From: Gottfriedia acidiceleris | GTDB taxonomy: Bacteria; Bacillota; Bacilli; Bacillales; Bacillaceae_G | Direction of reading: 5' to 3' | NCBI RefSeq assembly: GCF_023115465.1 | Contig: NZ_CP096034.1 | Coordinates: 2,790,001 to 2,854,000, forward strand | DNA length: 64,000 nucleotides | Part shown: piece by piece, positions 24,985 through 34,245 of the stretch | Numbering within the stretch: the stretch's first letter is position 1 | Layout of the letters: every line of letters starts with the position of its first letter | Translations under genes and position numbers: made by a program | Notes under the pieces: generated by a model | Databases searched by the model: none | The model's input: the letters and a program-made list of their open reading frames with translations, nothing else | What the model was told of the DNA's origin: nothing

Positions 24985-25245
24985 AACCTCTCGTCATAAC
25001 GGTGGTTTGCTATGCAGGTGTAAACCTTTGTTACTGAGCAAACCCTAAAGGGCTACTGAACAGTTCGCCAGAAGTATTACTTTTACTGGCCAGACCTCAA
25101 AGGCCTTCTGCTTACTTACTTTTCTTTTTTTTGTATCACTTCATCAGCAAATGGATCTATGTATCCCATCACGCCTAACTGTTCCGTCACTTCTTCATCT
25201 TGTAGTTGATTTCGTATCTATTCTTCTACGGCGATTCATGAGTAA
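24985..25245 (-). mobile_element. Possible mobile-element end with decayed 3' coding sequence
   Basis: On the minus strand a frame reads IRNQLQDEEVTEQLGVMGYI then DPFADEVIQKKEK and a stop (about 25128-25235), with an in-frame TAG just before it. It is followed by about 140 bp of G+C-richer sequence with short inverted repeats (GGTTTGCT and AGCAAACC; TGGCCAG). This looks like the terminal part of a transposable element, but I cannot name the family. Confidence 0.35.
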
Positions 25246-25290
25246 TATAATAAATTTTTATAAAACCCAACAAACTGCCCATAAATAAAA

Positions 25291-25319
25291 AACCCTCAAC
25301 GCCAATAGCGTCAAGGGTT
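25291..25319 (-). terminator. Terminator of glnA
   Basis: AACCCTCAACGC pairs with GCGTCAAGGGTT (G-U tolerant) just beyond the glnA stop; the A-run on the left gives the T tail on the minus strand. Confidence 0.8.
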
Positions 25320-25326
25320 GATTTGA

Positions 25327-26661
25327 TTAATATACTGACATATATTGATCTCTTTCCCAAGGGTGAACTTGAGTACGGAAGATATCCCATTCGATTTCTT
25401 TTGCTTCTACAAAGTGTTCGAATAAGTGTGATCCAAGAGCACCAACGATTACTTCGTCAGTTTTTAATAGATCAAGTGCAGCTGCTAAAGTTGCTGGTAA
25501 ATCGATGATTCCAACTTCTTCGCGCTCTTCTTTAGACATAACGTAGATATTACGGTCTACTGGAGCTGGAGCTTCTAATTTATTTTTGATTCCGTCTAAA
25601 CCTGCTGCTAATAATACTGATAATGCTAAGTATGGGTTTGCAGCTGGGTCAACTGAACGTACTTCTACACGTGTGCTTAAGCCACGAGATGCAGGAATAC
25701 GAATTAGTGGACTACGGTTTCTTGCAGACCAAGCAACGTAACATGGAGCTTCATAGCCAGGTACTAAACGTTTGTATGAGTTTACAGTTGGGTTTGTAAC
25801 AGCTGTAAAGTTTGGAGCATGTTTTAAGATCCCTGCGATGAAGTGACGTGCAGTTTCACTTAAACCTAATTCACCAGTCTCATCGTAGAATGCGTTTTTA
25901 CCATTTGTAAATAATGATAAGTTACAGTGCATACCAGAACCGTTTACACCAAATAGTGGTTTTGGCATGAATGTAGCGTGTAAACCGTGTTTACGAGCGA
26001 TTGTCTTTACAACTAATTTAAATGTTTGAATGTCATCACAAGCTTTGATTGCACCAGCATATTTGAAATCAATTTCATGTTGTCCTGGAGCTACCTCGTG
26101 GTGAGATGCTTCAATTTCAAAGCCCATTTCTTCAAGTTCAAGAACGATATCACGACGGCAGTTTTCACCTAAATCAGTTGGTGCTAAGTCGAAGTAACCA
26201 CCTTTATCATTTAACTCAAGAGTTGGTTCACCTTTTTCATCTAATTTAAATAAGAAGAATTCTGGCTCAGGCCCTAAGTTGAAATCTGTGAAGCCTAGAG
26301 CTTCCATTTCTTTTAACATACGTTTTAAGTTATTACGAGGATCTCCTTCAAATGGAGTGCCATCTGCATTGTAAATATCACAGATTAAACGAGCTACTTT
26401 TCCTTTTTCAGCAGTCCATGGGAATACTACCCAAGTGTCTAAATCAGGGAATAAATACATATCTGATTCTTCGATACGAACGAATCCTTCGATTGAAGAA
26501 CCGTCAAACATCATTTTATTGTCTAAAGCTTTTTCAAGCTGACTTACTGGAATTTCAACGTTTTTGATAATCCCTAGTAAATCCGTAAATTGTAGACGTA
26601 TGTACTTTACGTTTTGTTCTTTTGAAATACGGAAAATATCTTCTTTTGTAAACTTAGCCAT
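25327..26661 (-). CDS. glnA: Glutamine synthetase type I
   Basis: Start set at ATG 26661 (444 aa, [10 protein letters not shown]) after AGGGGA; this is the exact length of B. subtilis GlnA. Signatures: [10 protein letters not shown] (51-60), feedback-sensing Arg62, [41 protein letters not shown] and NRSPLIRIP. It makes glutamine from glutamate, ammonia and ATP. It is the distal gene of glnR-glnA2-glnA, 115 bp after the paralogue. The feedback-inhibited form of this enzyme also controls GlnR and TnrA activity in B. subtilis. Confidence 0.97.
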   Translation of the reverse strand: MAKFTKEDIFRISKEQNVKYIRLQFTDLLGIIKNVEIPVSQLEKALDNKMMFDGSSIEGFVRIEESDMYLFPDLDTWVVFPWTAEKGKVARLICDIYNADGTPFEGDPRNNLKRMLKEMEALGFTDFNLGPEPEFFLFKLDEKGEPTLELNDKGGYFDLAPTDLGENCRRDIVLELEEMGFEIEASHHEVAPGQHEIDFKYAGAIKACDDIQTFKLVVKTIARKHGLHATFMPKPLFGVNGSGMHCNLSLFTNGKNAFYDETGELGLSETARHFIAGILKHAPNFTAVTNPTVNSYKRLVPGYEAPCYVAWSARNRSPLIRIPASRGLSTRVEVRSVDPAANPYLALSVLLAAGLDGIKNKLEAPAPVDRNIYVMSKEEREEVGIIDLPATLAAALDLLKTDEVIVGALGSHLFEHFVEAKEIEWDIFRTQVHPWERDQYMSVY

Positions 26662-26775
26662 TATAAAAGTTCCCCTTTCGTATGCAACAAACAAAATTAG
26701 TCTAACACACTTTAAAATAGAAAAGTAGAGATATCCTACTTCCACTTTTCTATTTTTTTATTTTAAGTTTAGTGA

Positions 26776-28077
26776 TTAGCAGTTTAAATATGTTTCTTTT
26801 TCCCATTCTGATACACGTAATCGATATGCATCCCATTCTTCTTTTTTGTTTTGAAGAAATGAATAAAATACGTGTTTCCCTAAAACCTGCTGCAGGAATT
26901 CACTGTTTTCAAGTTCTGTAACTGCTTCAAGTAAGCTTCCAGGCAATGTTTCAATACCTTCTGCTTTTCTAGTTACATCATCCATCAAATACAGGTTTTC
27001 ACTTCGTTCGACTGGAGGTGTTAATTTTCTTTCAATACCATCCAAGCCTGCAGATAATAAAACAGCTAAGGCTAAATAAGGATTTGCAGATGGGTCTGGA
27101 TTTCGTACTTCGATTCTAGTACCAGCACCTCTTGCAGCTGGTATACGAATTGTACATGTACGATTACTTTGTGACCAAGCTACGTAAACTGGTGCTTCAT
27201 AGCCAGGAACTAAACGTTTATATGAATTAACTGTAGGATTTGTAACTGAAGCATTTGCACGAGCATGTGTTAAAACACCTGCAATAAATTGTCGTGCTGT
27301 TTCAGATAATCCAATTGAATCATGCTGATCATAAAAGGCATTACCATTATCATTTCCTAGACTCATATGACAATGCATACCTGAGCCATTTTCTCCAAAA
27401 ATTGGTTTTGGCATGAATGTAGCAACTAAGCCATTTTTTTCAGCAATTGATTTAACGGTATATTTAAATAATTGAATATTATCAGCTGTTTGTAATCCTG
27501 GTGCGTATTTCCAATCAATCTCATGTTGACCGATTGCAACTTCGTGATGTAAAGCCTCAACTTCTAACCCTAAAGCTTGAAGTGCTTTCGTAATTTCACG
27601 TCGTATTGTAACTGTTTTATCTAGGGGGGCTACATCAAAATATCCACCATTGTCATTTGGAACTAACTGATTTCCTTCCTTAGTAAATAGGAAAAATTCA
27701 GGTTCAGGTCCTACATTAAAAGAAGTAAATCCCTTTTCAGTCGCTTTTTCAATTGCTCGTTTAAGCACATTTCTTGGATCACCTTCAAAAGGTGTACCAT
27801 TTGGATAATAAACATCGCAAATGAAGAGTCCAACTTTTTCGTTAAGGTCGACTTTCCAAGTATTCAAATCTGGAAAAAGCATCATATCACTTGCTTCAAT
27901 TTTTGTGAAACCGTTAATACTAGAGCCATCAAACATAGTTTCATTATTAAGTATTTTTTCAATTTGTGTGATTGGTAGTTCTAAATGTTTGAATACCCCT
28001 TCTACATCTGTAAAAAATAACTGTACAAATTCAAGACTGTGTTCTTCAACACTATTTAAAATCGTTTCCTTTTTCAT
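26776..28077 (-). CDS. Second glutamine synthetase type I paralogue
   Basis: 433 residues from ATG 28077 after GGGGGG. The catalytic set is intact: [51 protein letters not shown] and NRTCTIRIP. The residue matching Arg62 of GlnA, which mediates glutamine feedback inhibition, is Lys59 (FTKIEASDM instead of FVRIEESDM). The C-terminus WEKETYLNC also differs from the GlnA tail. It lies 58 bp downstream of glnR and ahead of glnA, so it is an extra gene inside the usual glnRA operon. It may be a less feedback-sensitive synthetase or act on another amine; this is inferred. Confidence 0.88.
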   Translation of the reverse strand: MKKETILNSVEEHSLEFVQLFFTDVEGVFKHLELPITQIEKILNNETMFDGSSINGFTKIEASDMMLFPDLNTWKVDLNEKVGLFICDVYYPNGTPFEGDPRNVLKRAIEKATEKGFTSFNVGPEPEFFLFTKEGNQLVPNDNGGYFDVAPLDKTVTIRREITKALQALGLEVEALHHEVAIGQHEIDWKYAPGLQTADNIQLFKYTVKSIAEKNGLVATFMPKPIFGENGSGMHCHMSLGNDNGNAFYDQHDSIGLSETARQFIAGVLTHARANASVTNPTVNSYKRLVPGYEAPVYVAWSQSNRTCTIRIPAARGAGTRIEVRNPDPSANPYLALAVLLSAGLDGIERKLTPPVERSENLYLMDDVTRKAEGIETLPGSLLEAVTELENSEFLQQVLGKHVFYSFLQNKKEEWDAYRLRVSEWEKETYLNC

Positions 28078-28134
28078 TTATATTTCCCCCCATATAAATA
28101 TAAAAGCTAGAATAATCCTGACTTAATCAATAAC

Positions 28135-28536
28135 TTAATGAAAGAATCGAGAAATATCGCCTTGTCGTAAAGAAGTTCTACCTAACTTACCATTTTGATA
28201 TAACTCTTGACGAAGCATTTTTCGAAGCTGTTCATCTGATATTGATTTTTCAACAATGACTTGTTGAACCACTGTTTCTTTGGATTTTTCTGACGATTTT
28301 AAATTGAGTACTTCTTTAATTCCTGCTAAATTCAAGCCTTGTTCTATAAAAGTTTTAATTTCTAATAAACGATCGACATCATTGAAAGAAAATAATCTAC
28401 GATTACCTTCCGTACGAGCTGGACGAATTAAATCATGCTCTTCATAATATCGAATTTGTCTTGCAGATAATTCAGTTAACGAAATGACTATTCCGATTGG
28501 GAAAAGTGGCGTTGAGCGTCTTACTTGATCATTCAT
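28135..28536 (-). CDS. glnR: Transcriptional repressor GlnR (MerR family)
   Basis: Start set at ATG 28536 (133 aa) after AGGAG; the extra seven upstream codons have no ribosome site. [16 protein letters not shown] and [20 protein letters not shown] match B. subtilis GlnR closely, and the C-terminal tail [11 protein letters not shown] is the conserved autoinhibitory end that contacts feedback-inhibited GlnA. It represses its own operon when nitrogen is plentiful. Two GlnR boxes lie directly upstream. Confidence 0.96.
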   Translation of the reverse strand: MNDQVRRSTPLFPIGIVISLTELSARQIRYYEEHDLIRPARTEGNRRLFSFNDVDRLLEIKTFIEQGLNLAGIKEVLNLKSSEKSKETVVQQVIVEKSISDEQLRKMLRQELYQNGKLGRTSLRQGDISRFFH

Positions 28537-28576
28537 AGCAATGCTCCTTTCGTTCATCTATAAGTATTTTATTTCA

Positions 28577-28616
28577 TGTTAGATAATCTGTCAATACGAT
28601 GTTAGAAAATCTAACA
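28577..28616. promoter_or_regulatory. Two GlnR/TnrA boxes
   Basis: TGTTAGAAAATCTAACA at 28600-28616 fits TGTNAN7TNACA perfectly. TGTTAGATAATCTGTCA at 28577-28593 fits with one mismatch. They are spaced 23 bp apart, two helical turns, as in the B. subtilis glnRA promoter. Confidence 0.85.
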
Positions 28617-28992
28617 TGAAAATATTTGTTTTTTATTCTATGCAATATTAGGTAAAATTCTACTATTTTATTAAAAAAAATAATCTCCATTAGTTTGGAG
28701 ATTATAACGGTTTGTATTCTCTTCATTTATGATTAAATACGATTATTTGTTGGGCTTATTTTAGCTTGGCTTCATTTTCTTACCGCTCCATAATCATCTC
28801 TTTTCTTCCATAAAGTATATCATTCCTTATTCATCTATCTGCCAAATTAGCTCAAAAAAACGATTATAAAGGCGATCATGTTAGTCAACCAAAGTATACT
28901 TAGTTAACAACGGAAATTGTTTTAATCTAAAATTCTTCAACATACAGACCAAGTTCCTAAATAGAAGAAATAATCGGGGCTAAACATTAGTT

Positions 28993-29038
28993 ACATAATA
29001 AAGCCAATCCCTACAGTAAAGGATTGGCTTTATTATGT
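28993..29038. terminator. Orphan hairpin with 18-bp perfect stem
   Basis: ACATAATAAAGCCAATCC and its exact complement flank a 10-base loop. It is stronger than most terminators here yet lies about 350 bp from mtnA and 460 bp from glnR. It might end a small RNA. Confidence 0.6.
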
Positions 29039-29321
29039 ATTTTCAGGATTTTATATATAGTTTCTATATTAATAGAAGATTCCGATTCAAAAAACGTATA
29101 TTTTGAAACTCAAAATCTGGGGTTTTTATATTTTTAATCACAACTTAACTTTACCTAGCCAATCTTTTACAAATAAAGTTTTATGATTGAACAAGTATGA
29201 AGTAAGAATGAAGAAAGCTGCACTTTTTAACTATTTCCTAGGGAAAAACGTAACGAATAAAATTGTATTCGTAATTTCTCTTTTTCTCTTTTAAATACAA
29301 TCATTTAATTATCAATCAAAA

Positions 29322-29350
29322 TCCCTCAAAACCTAATTGAGGGACTTTTA
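29322..29350 (-). terminator. Terminator of mtnKA
   Basis: TCCCTCAA...TTGAGGGA hairpin about 35 bp after the mtnA stop codon, with an A-rich left flank (T tail on the minus strand). Confidence 0.7.
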
Positions 29351-29382
29351 CAATTGATGAATGCTCACTTAGTGGAGTTAAA

Positions 29383-30432
29383 TTACTCCTGCTCCCAACT
29401 TTTAAACGTTTCCTTATAATCGCTAGAAACAATTCCTTTTTCCGTAATAATCGCCGTTATTAATTCATTCGGCGTCACGTCAAATGCTGGATTTAATACA
29501 TCTATTCCTTCAGGGGCAATTTGAACATTTCCGATATGCGTTACTTCAGTACGGTCGCGTTGTTCAATTACAATTTCATTCCCTGATTCGATTGATAAAT
29601 CAATTGTCGATAATGGAGCAGCTACATAAAATGGAATTTGGTAAAAGTTAGCTAAAATCGCTAATTGTAAAGTTCCAATTTTATTTGCAGTATCTCCATT
29701 TGCTGTAATGCGATCAGCACCAACGATAACTGCATCTACTTTTTTATTTTGTAATAAGTAGCCGACCATATTATCAGTTAATAATGTAACTGGAATACCA
29801 CTTTGGTTCAATTCCCAAGATGTCAGTCTCGCACCTTGAAATACTGGTCTTGTTTCTGTTGCATAAGCCGAAATTTCCCAGCCTTTTTCTTTTGCTAAGT
29901 GAAGTGGAGCTAAAGCTGTTCCGTATCGACTTGTCGCAATACTCCCTGCGTTGCAATGAGTTAATACTGCAGCTCCGTCATGTAATAATGTTAAAGCATT
30001 TTCTCCGATTTCCTTGCAAGTTGCCTCATCTGCTACATGTAATTTAATCGCTTCTTCCATGATGATTAATTTAGCTTCGGATACAGTCACTGCTTCTTTA
30101 CTTGATCCAATTAGTTTTTCAACGGCCCATGCTAAATTAACTGCAGTTGGTCTAGCACTAATTAGTTCATCCGCTAATAATCTTGCTTGTTGATGAAATT
30201 CATCAATTTGTTCAGTTTCAAGTTCTCGAACACCTAAATAAAGTCCATATGCAGCTGCTAAACCAATCGCTGGTGCTCCTCTTACTTGTAATTTTACGAT
30301 TGCTTCACGTACATCTAATAATGTCGTTGCATCAAAATAGTGTATTTCCGTTGGTAGTTTAGTTTGGTCTAAAATTTTTAAACTTTCACCGTTCCATTGT
30401 AATGATTCAGGTATTTGCTGTAATGTAGTCAT
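29383..30432 (-). CDS. mtnA: S-methyl-5-thioribose-1-phosphate isomerase
   Basis: 349 residues from ATG 30432 after GGAG. Signatures: KLQVRGAPAIGLAAAYGLYLG (about 48-68), catalytic Cys in LTHCNAGSIAT (about 158-168), and catalytic Asp in VDAVIVGADRITANGDTANKIGT (about 233-255). It converts MTR-1-phosphate to methylthioribulose-1-phosphate in methionine salvage. It follows mtnK by 6 bp in a SAM-riboswitch-controlled operon. Confidence 0.96.
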   Translation of the reverse strand: MTTLQQIPESLQWNGESLKILDQTKLPTEIHYFDATTLLDVREAIVKLQVRGAPAIGLAAAYGLYLGVRELETEQIDEFHQQARLLADELISARPTAVNLAWAVEKLIGSSKEAVTVSEAKLIIMEEAIKLHVADEATCKEIGENALTLLHDGAAVLTHCNAGSIATSRYGTALAPLHLAKEKGWEISAYATETRPVFQGARLTSWELNQSGIPVTLLTDNMVGYLLQNKKVDAVIVGADRITANGDTANKIGTLQLAILANFYQIPFYVAAPLSTIDLSIESGNEIVIEQRDRTEVTHIGNVQIAPEGIDVLNPAFDVTPNELITAIITEKGIVSSDYKETFKSWEQE

Positions 30433-30438
30433 CGATTA

Positions 30439-31605
30439 TTACTCCAATCCAATAAGTAAATTTCCAATATTCCTAATAGTAAATCTATTTTTTATACAAT
30501 AAACTCCGAATTTTAAGACTTTTTTCTTTGCTTCTATTTTTTGATTATGTTCTAATGAATCAATATCTTCAACGTGAGCAAGACCGATACTTCTTCGGAT
30601 TAATTCACATCCAATAACCCCAATTGCATCCACCCAATAACCTTCTAATTTTTCTTTAATCAGAGCTTTTTGGTTAAATGGTCTAACACTATGCTGTTCC
30701 CATAGTCGAATAAATGTTTCATTAAACACTTTTTCAATGTTTAAAATGTGTTCAATAATTTCGTCTTTTAGTTCAGTACGGCTGAAAAGTTGAAAAAGCA
30801 AATTTGCTTGAATTTGCCCTAAATCAAATCCGATCGGTCCGACAAATGCAAATTCCGGGTCAATTACTTTGGTTTCAGTTTCAGATACGAAAATGCTTCC
30901 CGTATGTAAATCACCATGTAATAAAGCTTCTTTTTTCGATAAAAAATCTAATTTTAGTTTCGCAACCTCAATTTGTAAATCTGCATCATTCCATAGTCCT
31001 TGAATTTCATCTGTTAATTCTTCTTCAAAACTATTTGTTTCACTGTTAAAGAATGGATCTGTATAAACAAGGTTTTCTGTAATATCACATAAGTCAGGGT
31101 TATTAAAAAGATACTCTAGCTCTTTTTTCTTAGCTGGTGAAGTTCCGAAGTCTGAAGTGAAAAATAATGATTTAGCTAAAAATTCACCGATATGTTCAGC
31201 TAAAAACGGATAGCTTTTTTTCTCAATGAAACCTTTTCGTAAAATTTGTAAGTGTGAAAGATCCTCCATTACAGTTACGGCTTGCTCTTCATCATGTTCT
31301 AAAATTTTCGGTGCATGTAACGGGATTAACTCATTGTATATTTTTGTCGCATTACTCTCGATCGTAGCTCGCTTTAAAGTAAGTGGCCAGCTTTCACCAA
31401 CAACTTTTGCGTATGGTAGAGCCTGTTTAATAATTAACCCTTTCTCGCTTCCTACTGGATTAACTTTAAATACTAAATTTAAATTCCCATCCCCAATTTC
31501 TATGCATTCACATAGTTCATTTTTAAAATAGCCAAGTTTTTGTAAATAAGTAATTGCAGTTGCTTCTGTTAATGGTCTATATTCTTTTCGTTCAATGACA
31601 GTCAC
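30439..31605 (-). CDS. mtnK: S-methyl-5-thioribose kinase
   Basis: I favour GTG 31605 (388 aa, MTVIERKEYRPLTE) because it lies nine bases after the only good ribosome site (AAGGGGG); the ATG at 31614 directly abuts that site and is too close. Motifs: EIGDGNLNLVFKV (nucleotide loop), LLHGDLHTGSIFVSE (catalytic Asp) and VIDPEFAFVGPIGFDLG (metal). It phosphorylates methylthioribose, the first committed step of salvage in Bacillus. It is controlled by the SAM-I riboswitch at 31636-31845. Confidence 0.94.
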   Translation of the reverse strand: MTVIERKEYRPLTEATAITYLQKLGYFKNELCECIEIGDGNLNLVFKVNPVGSEKGLIIKQALPYAKVVGESWPLTLKRATIESNATKIYNELIPLHAPKILEHDEEQAVTVMEDLSHLQILRKGFIEKKSYPFLAEHIGEFLAKSLFFTSDFGTSPAKKKELEYLFNNPDLCDITENLVYTDPFFNSETNSFEEELTDEIQGLWNDADLQIEVAKLKLDFLSKKEALLHGDLHTGSIFVSETETKVIDPEFAFVGPIGFDLGQIQANLLFQLFSRTELKDEIIEHILNIEKVFNETFIRLWEQHSVRPFNQKALIKEKLEGYWVDAIGVIGCELIRRSIGLAHVEDIDSLEHNQKIEAKKKVLKFGVYCIKNRFTIRNIGNLLIGLE

Positions 31606-31635
31606 TAAATTCATCCCCCTTGAATTTTGCAAAAT

Positions 31636-31845
31636 AAAAAGCCTCTTTTCAGAGACGAAAAGAGGCAATGCTAATTGGCTTTCGTCTCTTATCTACCAGA
31701 AAATTTCTTTTCTGTTGGAATTAGCACCGTGCCTTACTGAGCATTTAAGCTCAGGCGTATTCAATACGCCCCATTTCACAATGGTATTACGGTCGGTTGC
31801 TGGGCATCGTCGGGCCAAATCCCTCCGCCTACTCGAAATAAGAGT
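31636..31845 (-). promoter_or_regulatory. SAM-I riboswitch (S-box) of mtnKA
   Basis: Read on the minus strand, the aptamer starts CTCTTATTTCGAGTAGGCGG, contains GCCCAGCAACC, GGCACGGTGCTAATTCC and ends GATAAGAG, all S-box hallmarks, with P1 formed by CTCTTAT/ATAAGAG (31837-31844 and 31686-31692). The expression platform is a terminator at 31636-31668 (GCCTCTTTTC...GAAAAGAGGC, T5). High SAM would terminate transcription before mtnK. Confidence 0.95.
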
Positions 31846-31907
31846 TCGCATATTTGATTTTATAATCGTATTTTAGTTTATCGTTTTTTAATTTGTCAAT
31901 TACTTTT

Positions 31908-32693
31908 TTAAAACTTTTTGTAAATTTCTTCTTTTCTGTCTTCAAAAATAGGAATTGTACCACGTATTTCATCGACTTTTTTCGGATCAATTTCGCCAAA
32001 AACGATTTCTTCATTCGTGCTACCTTTAGTAACTAATTCTCCCCAAGGGTCAATGATCATTGATCCTCCACCAAATGTATTTGCTAAATCTTTTCCTACT
32101 CGATTACAAGCAACAACATAACACTGATTTTCGATTGCTCTTGCTTTTAATAAGATTTCCCAATGGTTCATTCTTTGAATTGGCCATTCGGCAACGAAAA
32201 ATAAAACTTTTGCACCTTTTTGGGAATGAGCTCCAATCCATTCCGGAAAACGCAAATCATAGCAAACAAAACCTGCAGCCGTTAATCCATCAATTTCAAA
32301 AAGGCCATCTGTTTCACCTGATTGTAGATAATGATGCTCGTTCATTAACTGGAACAAATGAACTTTATCATAAGTTTTTACTAATTCGCCAGTACAGCTA
32401 ATAACAAATAACGTATTCGTAACACCATTTTCCCTTGCAATTGGGAACGAACCAGCAATCAATATTACGTTATTTAATTTTGCGATGGACTGAAGTTCAG
32501 AAATAACAGCTTCTTGTTCTCCTGTGTGCAAACCAATTTCTTCCAAACAATAGCCTGTTGTCCATAATTCTGGTAATACTATTATACGGACATTTTCTTT
32601 AACAGCTTCGTTTATTTGAGTTTTCATTTTTTCTAAATTAGCTTTTGATTTACCTAAAATAACGTCAGATTGAATACACGCAATTTTAATCAC
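31908..32693 (-). CDS. mtnU: Carbon-nitrogen hydrolase of the methionine salvage cluster
   Basis: 261 residues from GTG 32693. The nitrilase triad is visible: Glu in VLPELWTTGY (about 42-48), Lys in YDKVHLF (about 109-115) and Cys in GFVCYDLRFPEW (about 144). It matches MtnU/YkrU, a Nit2-like omega-amidase thought to hydrolyse alpha-ketoglutaramate or ketomethionine amide made by the glutamine-dependent transaminase MtnE. It is divergent from mtnE, as expected for that partnership. Confidence 0.9.
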   Translation of the reverse strand: MIKIACIQSDVILGKSKANLEKMKTQINEAVKENVRIIVLPELWTTGYCLEEIGLHTGEQEAVISELQSIAKLNNVILIAGSFPIARENGVTNTLFVISCTGELVKTYDKVHLFQLMNEHHYLQSGETDGLFEIDGLTAAGFVCYDLRFPEWIGAHSQKGAKVLFFVAEWPIQRMNHWEILLKARAIENQCYVVACNRVGKDLANTFGGGSMIIDPWGELVTKGSTNEEIVFGEIDPKKVDEIRGTIPIFEDRKEEIYKKF

Positions 32694-32842
32694 AATTTAT
32701 TCACCCTATTCTAAATTTTATAGACATTTTTAAATCGAGCATATATGATGGTGAAAGTTATTGCAACAGTCGTTCATGAAAATCATTCGATTAAGAAACG
32801 ATCTATTCAAATTAATTTTATTATATTTTTGGAGTGATTAAC

Positions 32843-34021
32843 TTGAATCATAGTAAACTATTAAACAATTTACCAAAACAATTTTTTGCTTCACTAGTCC
32901 AAAAAGTGAATCAGTCAATAGGTAATGGTCATGATGTCATTAATCTTGGTCAAGGAAATCCAGATCAACCTACACCAGACCATATTATAAAAGCATTGCA
33001 AAAGTCTGTTGAGAACCCATTAACTCATCGTTATTCTCCGTTTAGAGGAATGAGCTCTTTAAAAAATGCTGTTGTAGAATTTTATAAACGAGAGTATGAT
33101 GTTGATTTAGACCCAGATGAAGAAGTAGCCATATTATTCGGTGGAAAAGCTGGATTAGTTGAGCTACCACTTTGTTTATGTGACGAAGGAGATACAATTT
33201 TAGTTCCAGACCCAGGCTATCCAGACTATTTATCTGGTATATCTCTTTCAAAAACAGTTCCATACATGCTTCCATTACTTGAAGAAAATCAATTTTTACC
33301 AGATTATAAATTAATTCCTCAGGATGTTTTGGAAGCTAGTAAAATATTATTTATTAATTATCCAAATAATCCCACAGGAGCTATAGCAACAGAAGAATTT
33401 TTTAAAGAAACTGTTGAGCTAGCAAAAAATAATCAAATTACCGTTTGTCATGATTTTGCTTACGGTGCATTTGGTTTTGACGGCAAAAAACCTTTAAGTT
33501 ATCTTCAAACGCCAGGAGCAAAGGAATCCGGGATTGAAATTTATACCCTTTCTAAAACTTATAATATGGCTGGCTGGAGAATCGGTTTTGCAGTTGGAAA
33601 TAAAGAGGTTATTTCAGCAATTAATCTATTACAGGATCATCTTTATGTTAGCATCTTCCCTGCTGTTCAAGAAGCTGCCACTGCTGCGCTAACTGAATCT
33701 CAAGAAAGTGTAAAACAACTATTGGAACTATATGAAGAGCGTAGAAATGTATTTATTAGCGGTTGTCACGAAATTGGATGGGAAGTAACTGCACCAGCAG
33801 GTTCATTTTTTGCATGGTTAAAAATCCCATCAGGCTTTACCTCACAGGAATTTGCTGATCTATTACTTGAAAAGGCTCACATTGCAGTCGCTCCTGGAAA
33901 TGGATTTGGAGAATATGGTGAAGGCTATGTAAGAGTTGGCCTACTTTCTGATACTGACAGATTGAAAGAAGCAGTTACTAGATTAAAAGAGATAGAAATA
34001 TTTTCAAAATTTAATGTTTGA
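32843..34021 (+). CDS. mtnE: Methionine transaminase (KMTB aminotransferase)
   Basis: I choose TTG 32843 (392 aa), eight bases after GGAG; a GTG at 32834 overlaps that site. Fold-type I aminotransferase: NLGQGNPDQPTPDHI (residues about 31-45), NYPNNPTGAIAT, and the PLP lysine in TLSKTYNMAGWRIGFAVG. NLPKQFFASLVQKVN near the start is typical of MtnE/YkrV. It transfers an amino group to 2-keto-4-methylthiobutyrate, the final step of salvage. Confidence 0.94.
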   Translation: MNHSKLLNNLPKQFFASLVQKVNQSIGNGHDVINLGQGNPDQPTPDHIIKALQKSVENPLTHRYSPFRGMSSLKNAVVEFYKREYDVDLDPDEEVAILFGGKAGLVELPLCLCDEGDTILVPDPGYPDYLSGISLSKTVPYMLPLLEENQFLPDYKLIPQDVLEASKILFINYPNNPTGAIATEEFFKETVELAKNNQITVCHDFAYGAFGFDGKKPLSYLQTPGAKESGIEIYTLSKTYNMAGWRIGFAVGNKEVISAINLLQDHLYVSIFPAVQEAATAALTESQESVKQLLELYEERRNVFISGCHEIGWEVTAPAGSFFAWLKIPSGFTSQEFADLLLEKAHIAVAPGNGFGEYGEGYVRVGLLSDTDRLKEAVTRLKEIEIFSKFNV

Positions 34022-34078
34022 CAATTGTGATTGTTCATGAAATAATGCGATTAGATTAAAAATTCAAAATTAAATATT

Positions 34079-34216
34079 ACTTTATTCAGAGTAGGTGGAG
34101 GGACCGAGCCCGATGAAACCCGGCAACCGGCTAGTTAACTAGTACGGTGCTAATTCTCGCAGCATTTGCTGGCAGATAAGGTGTAGGTAAACCTCTCCTT
34201 AGTGGAGAGGTTTTTT
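34079..34216 (+). promoter_or_regulatory. SAM-I riboswitch (S-box) of mtnWXBD
   Basis: The aptamer (about 34079-34184) contains CAGAGTAGGTGGAGGGA, CCCGGCAACCGG, ACGGTGCTAATTC and GGCAGATAAGGT. The terminator AACCTCTCC-TTAGT-GGAGAGGTT with a T6 tail is at 34189-34216, just before mtnW. Confidence 0.95.
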
Positions 34217-34245
34217 GTTTGATTAAAATTTTTGGAGGTTTTGAA

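Larger units (their letters stand above)
28657..29382. other. Intergenic region with orphan hairpins
   Basis: No gene is recognised. It holds terminator-like hairpins at 28678-28706 (AATCTCCA/TGGAGATT), 28993-29038 and 29322-29350. The middle one has no gene pointing to it at close range. Confidence 0.45.
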
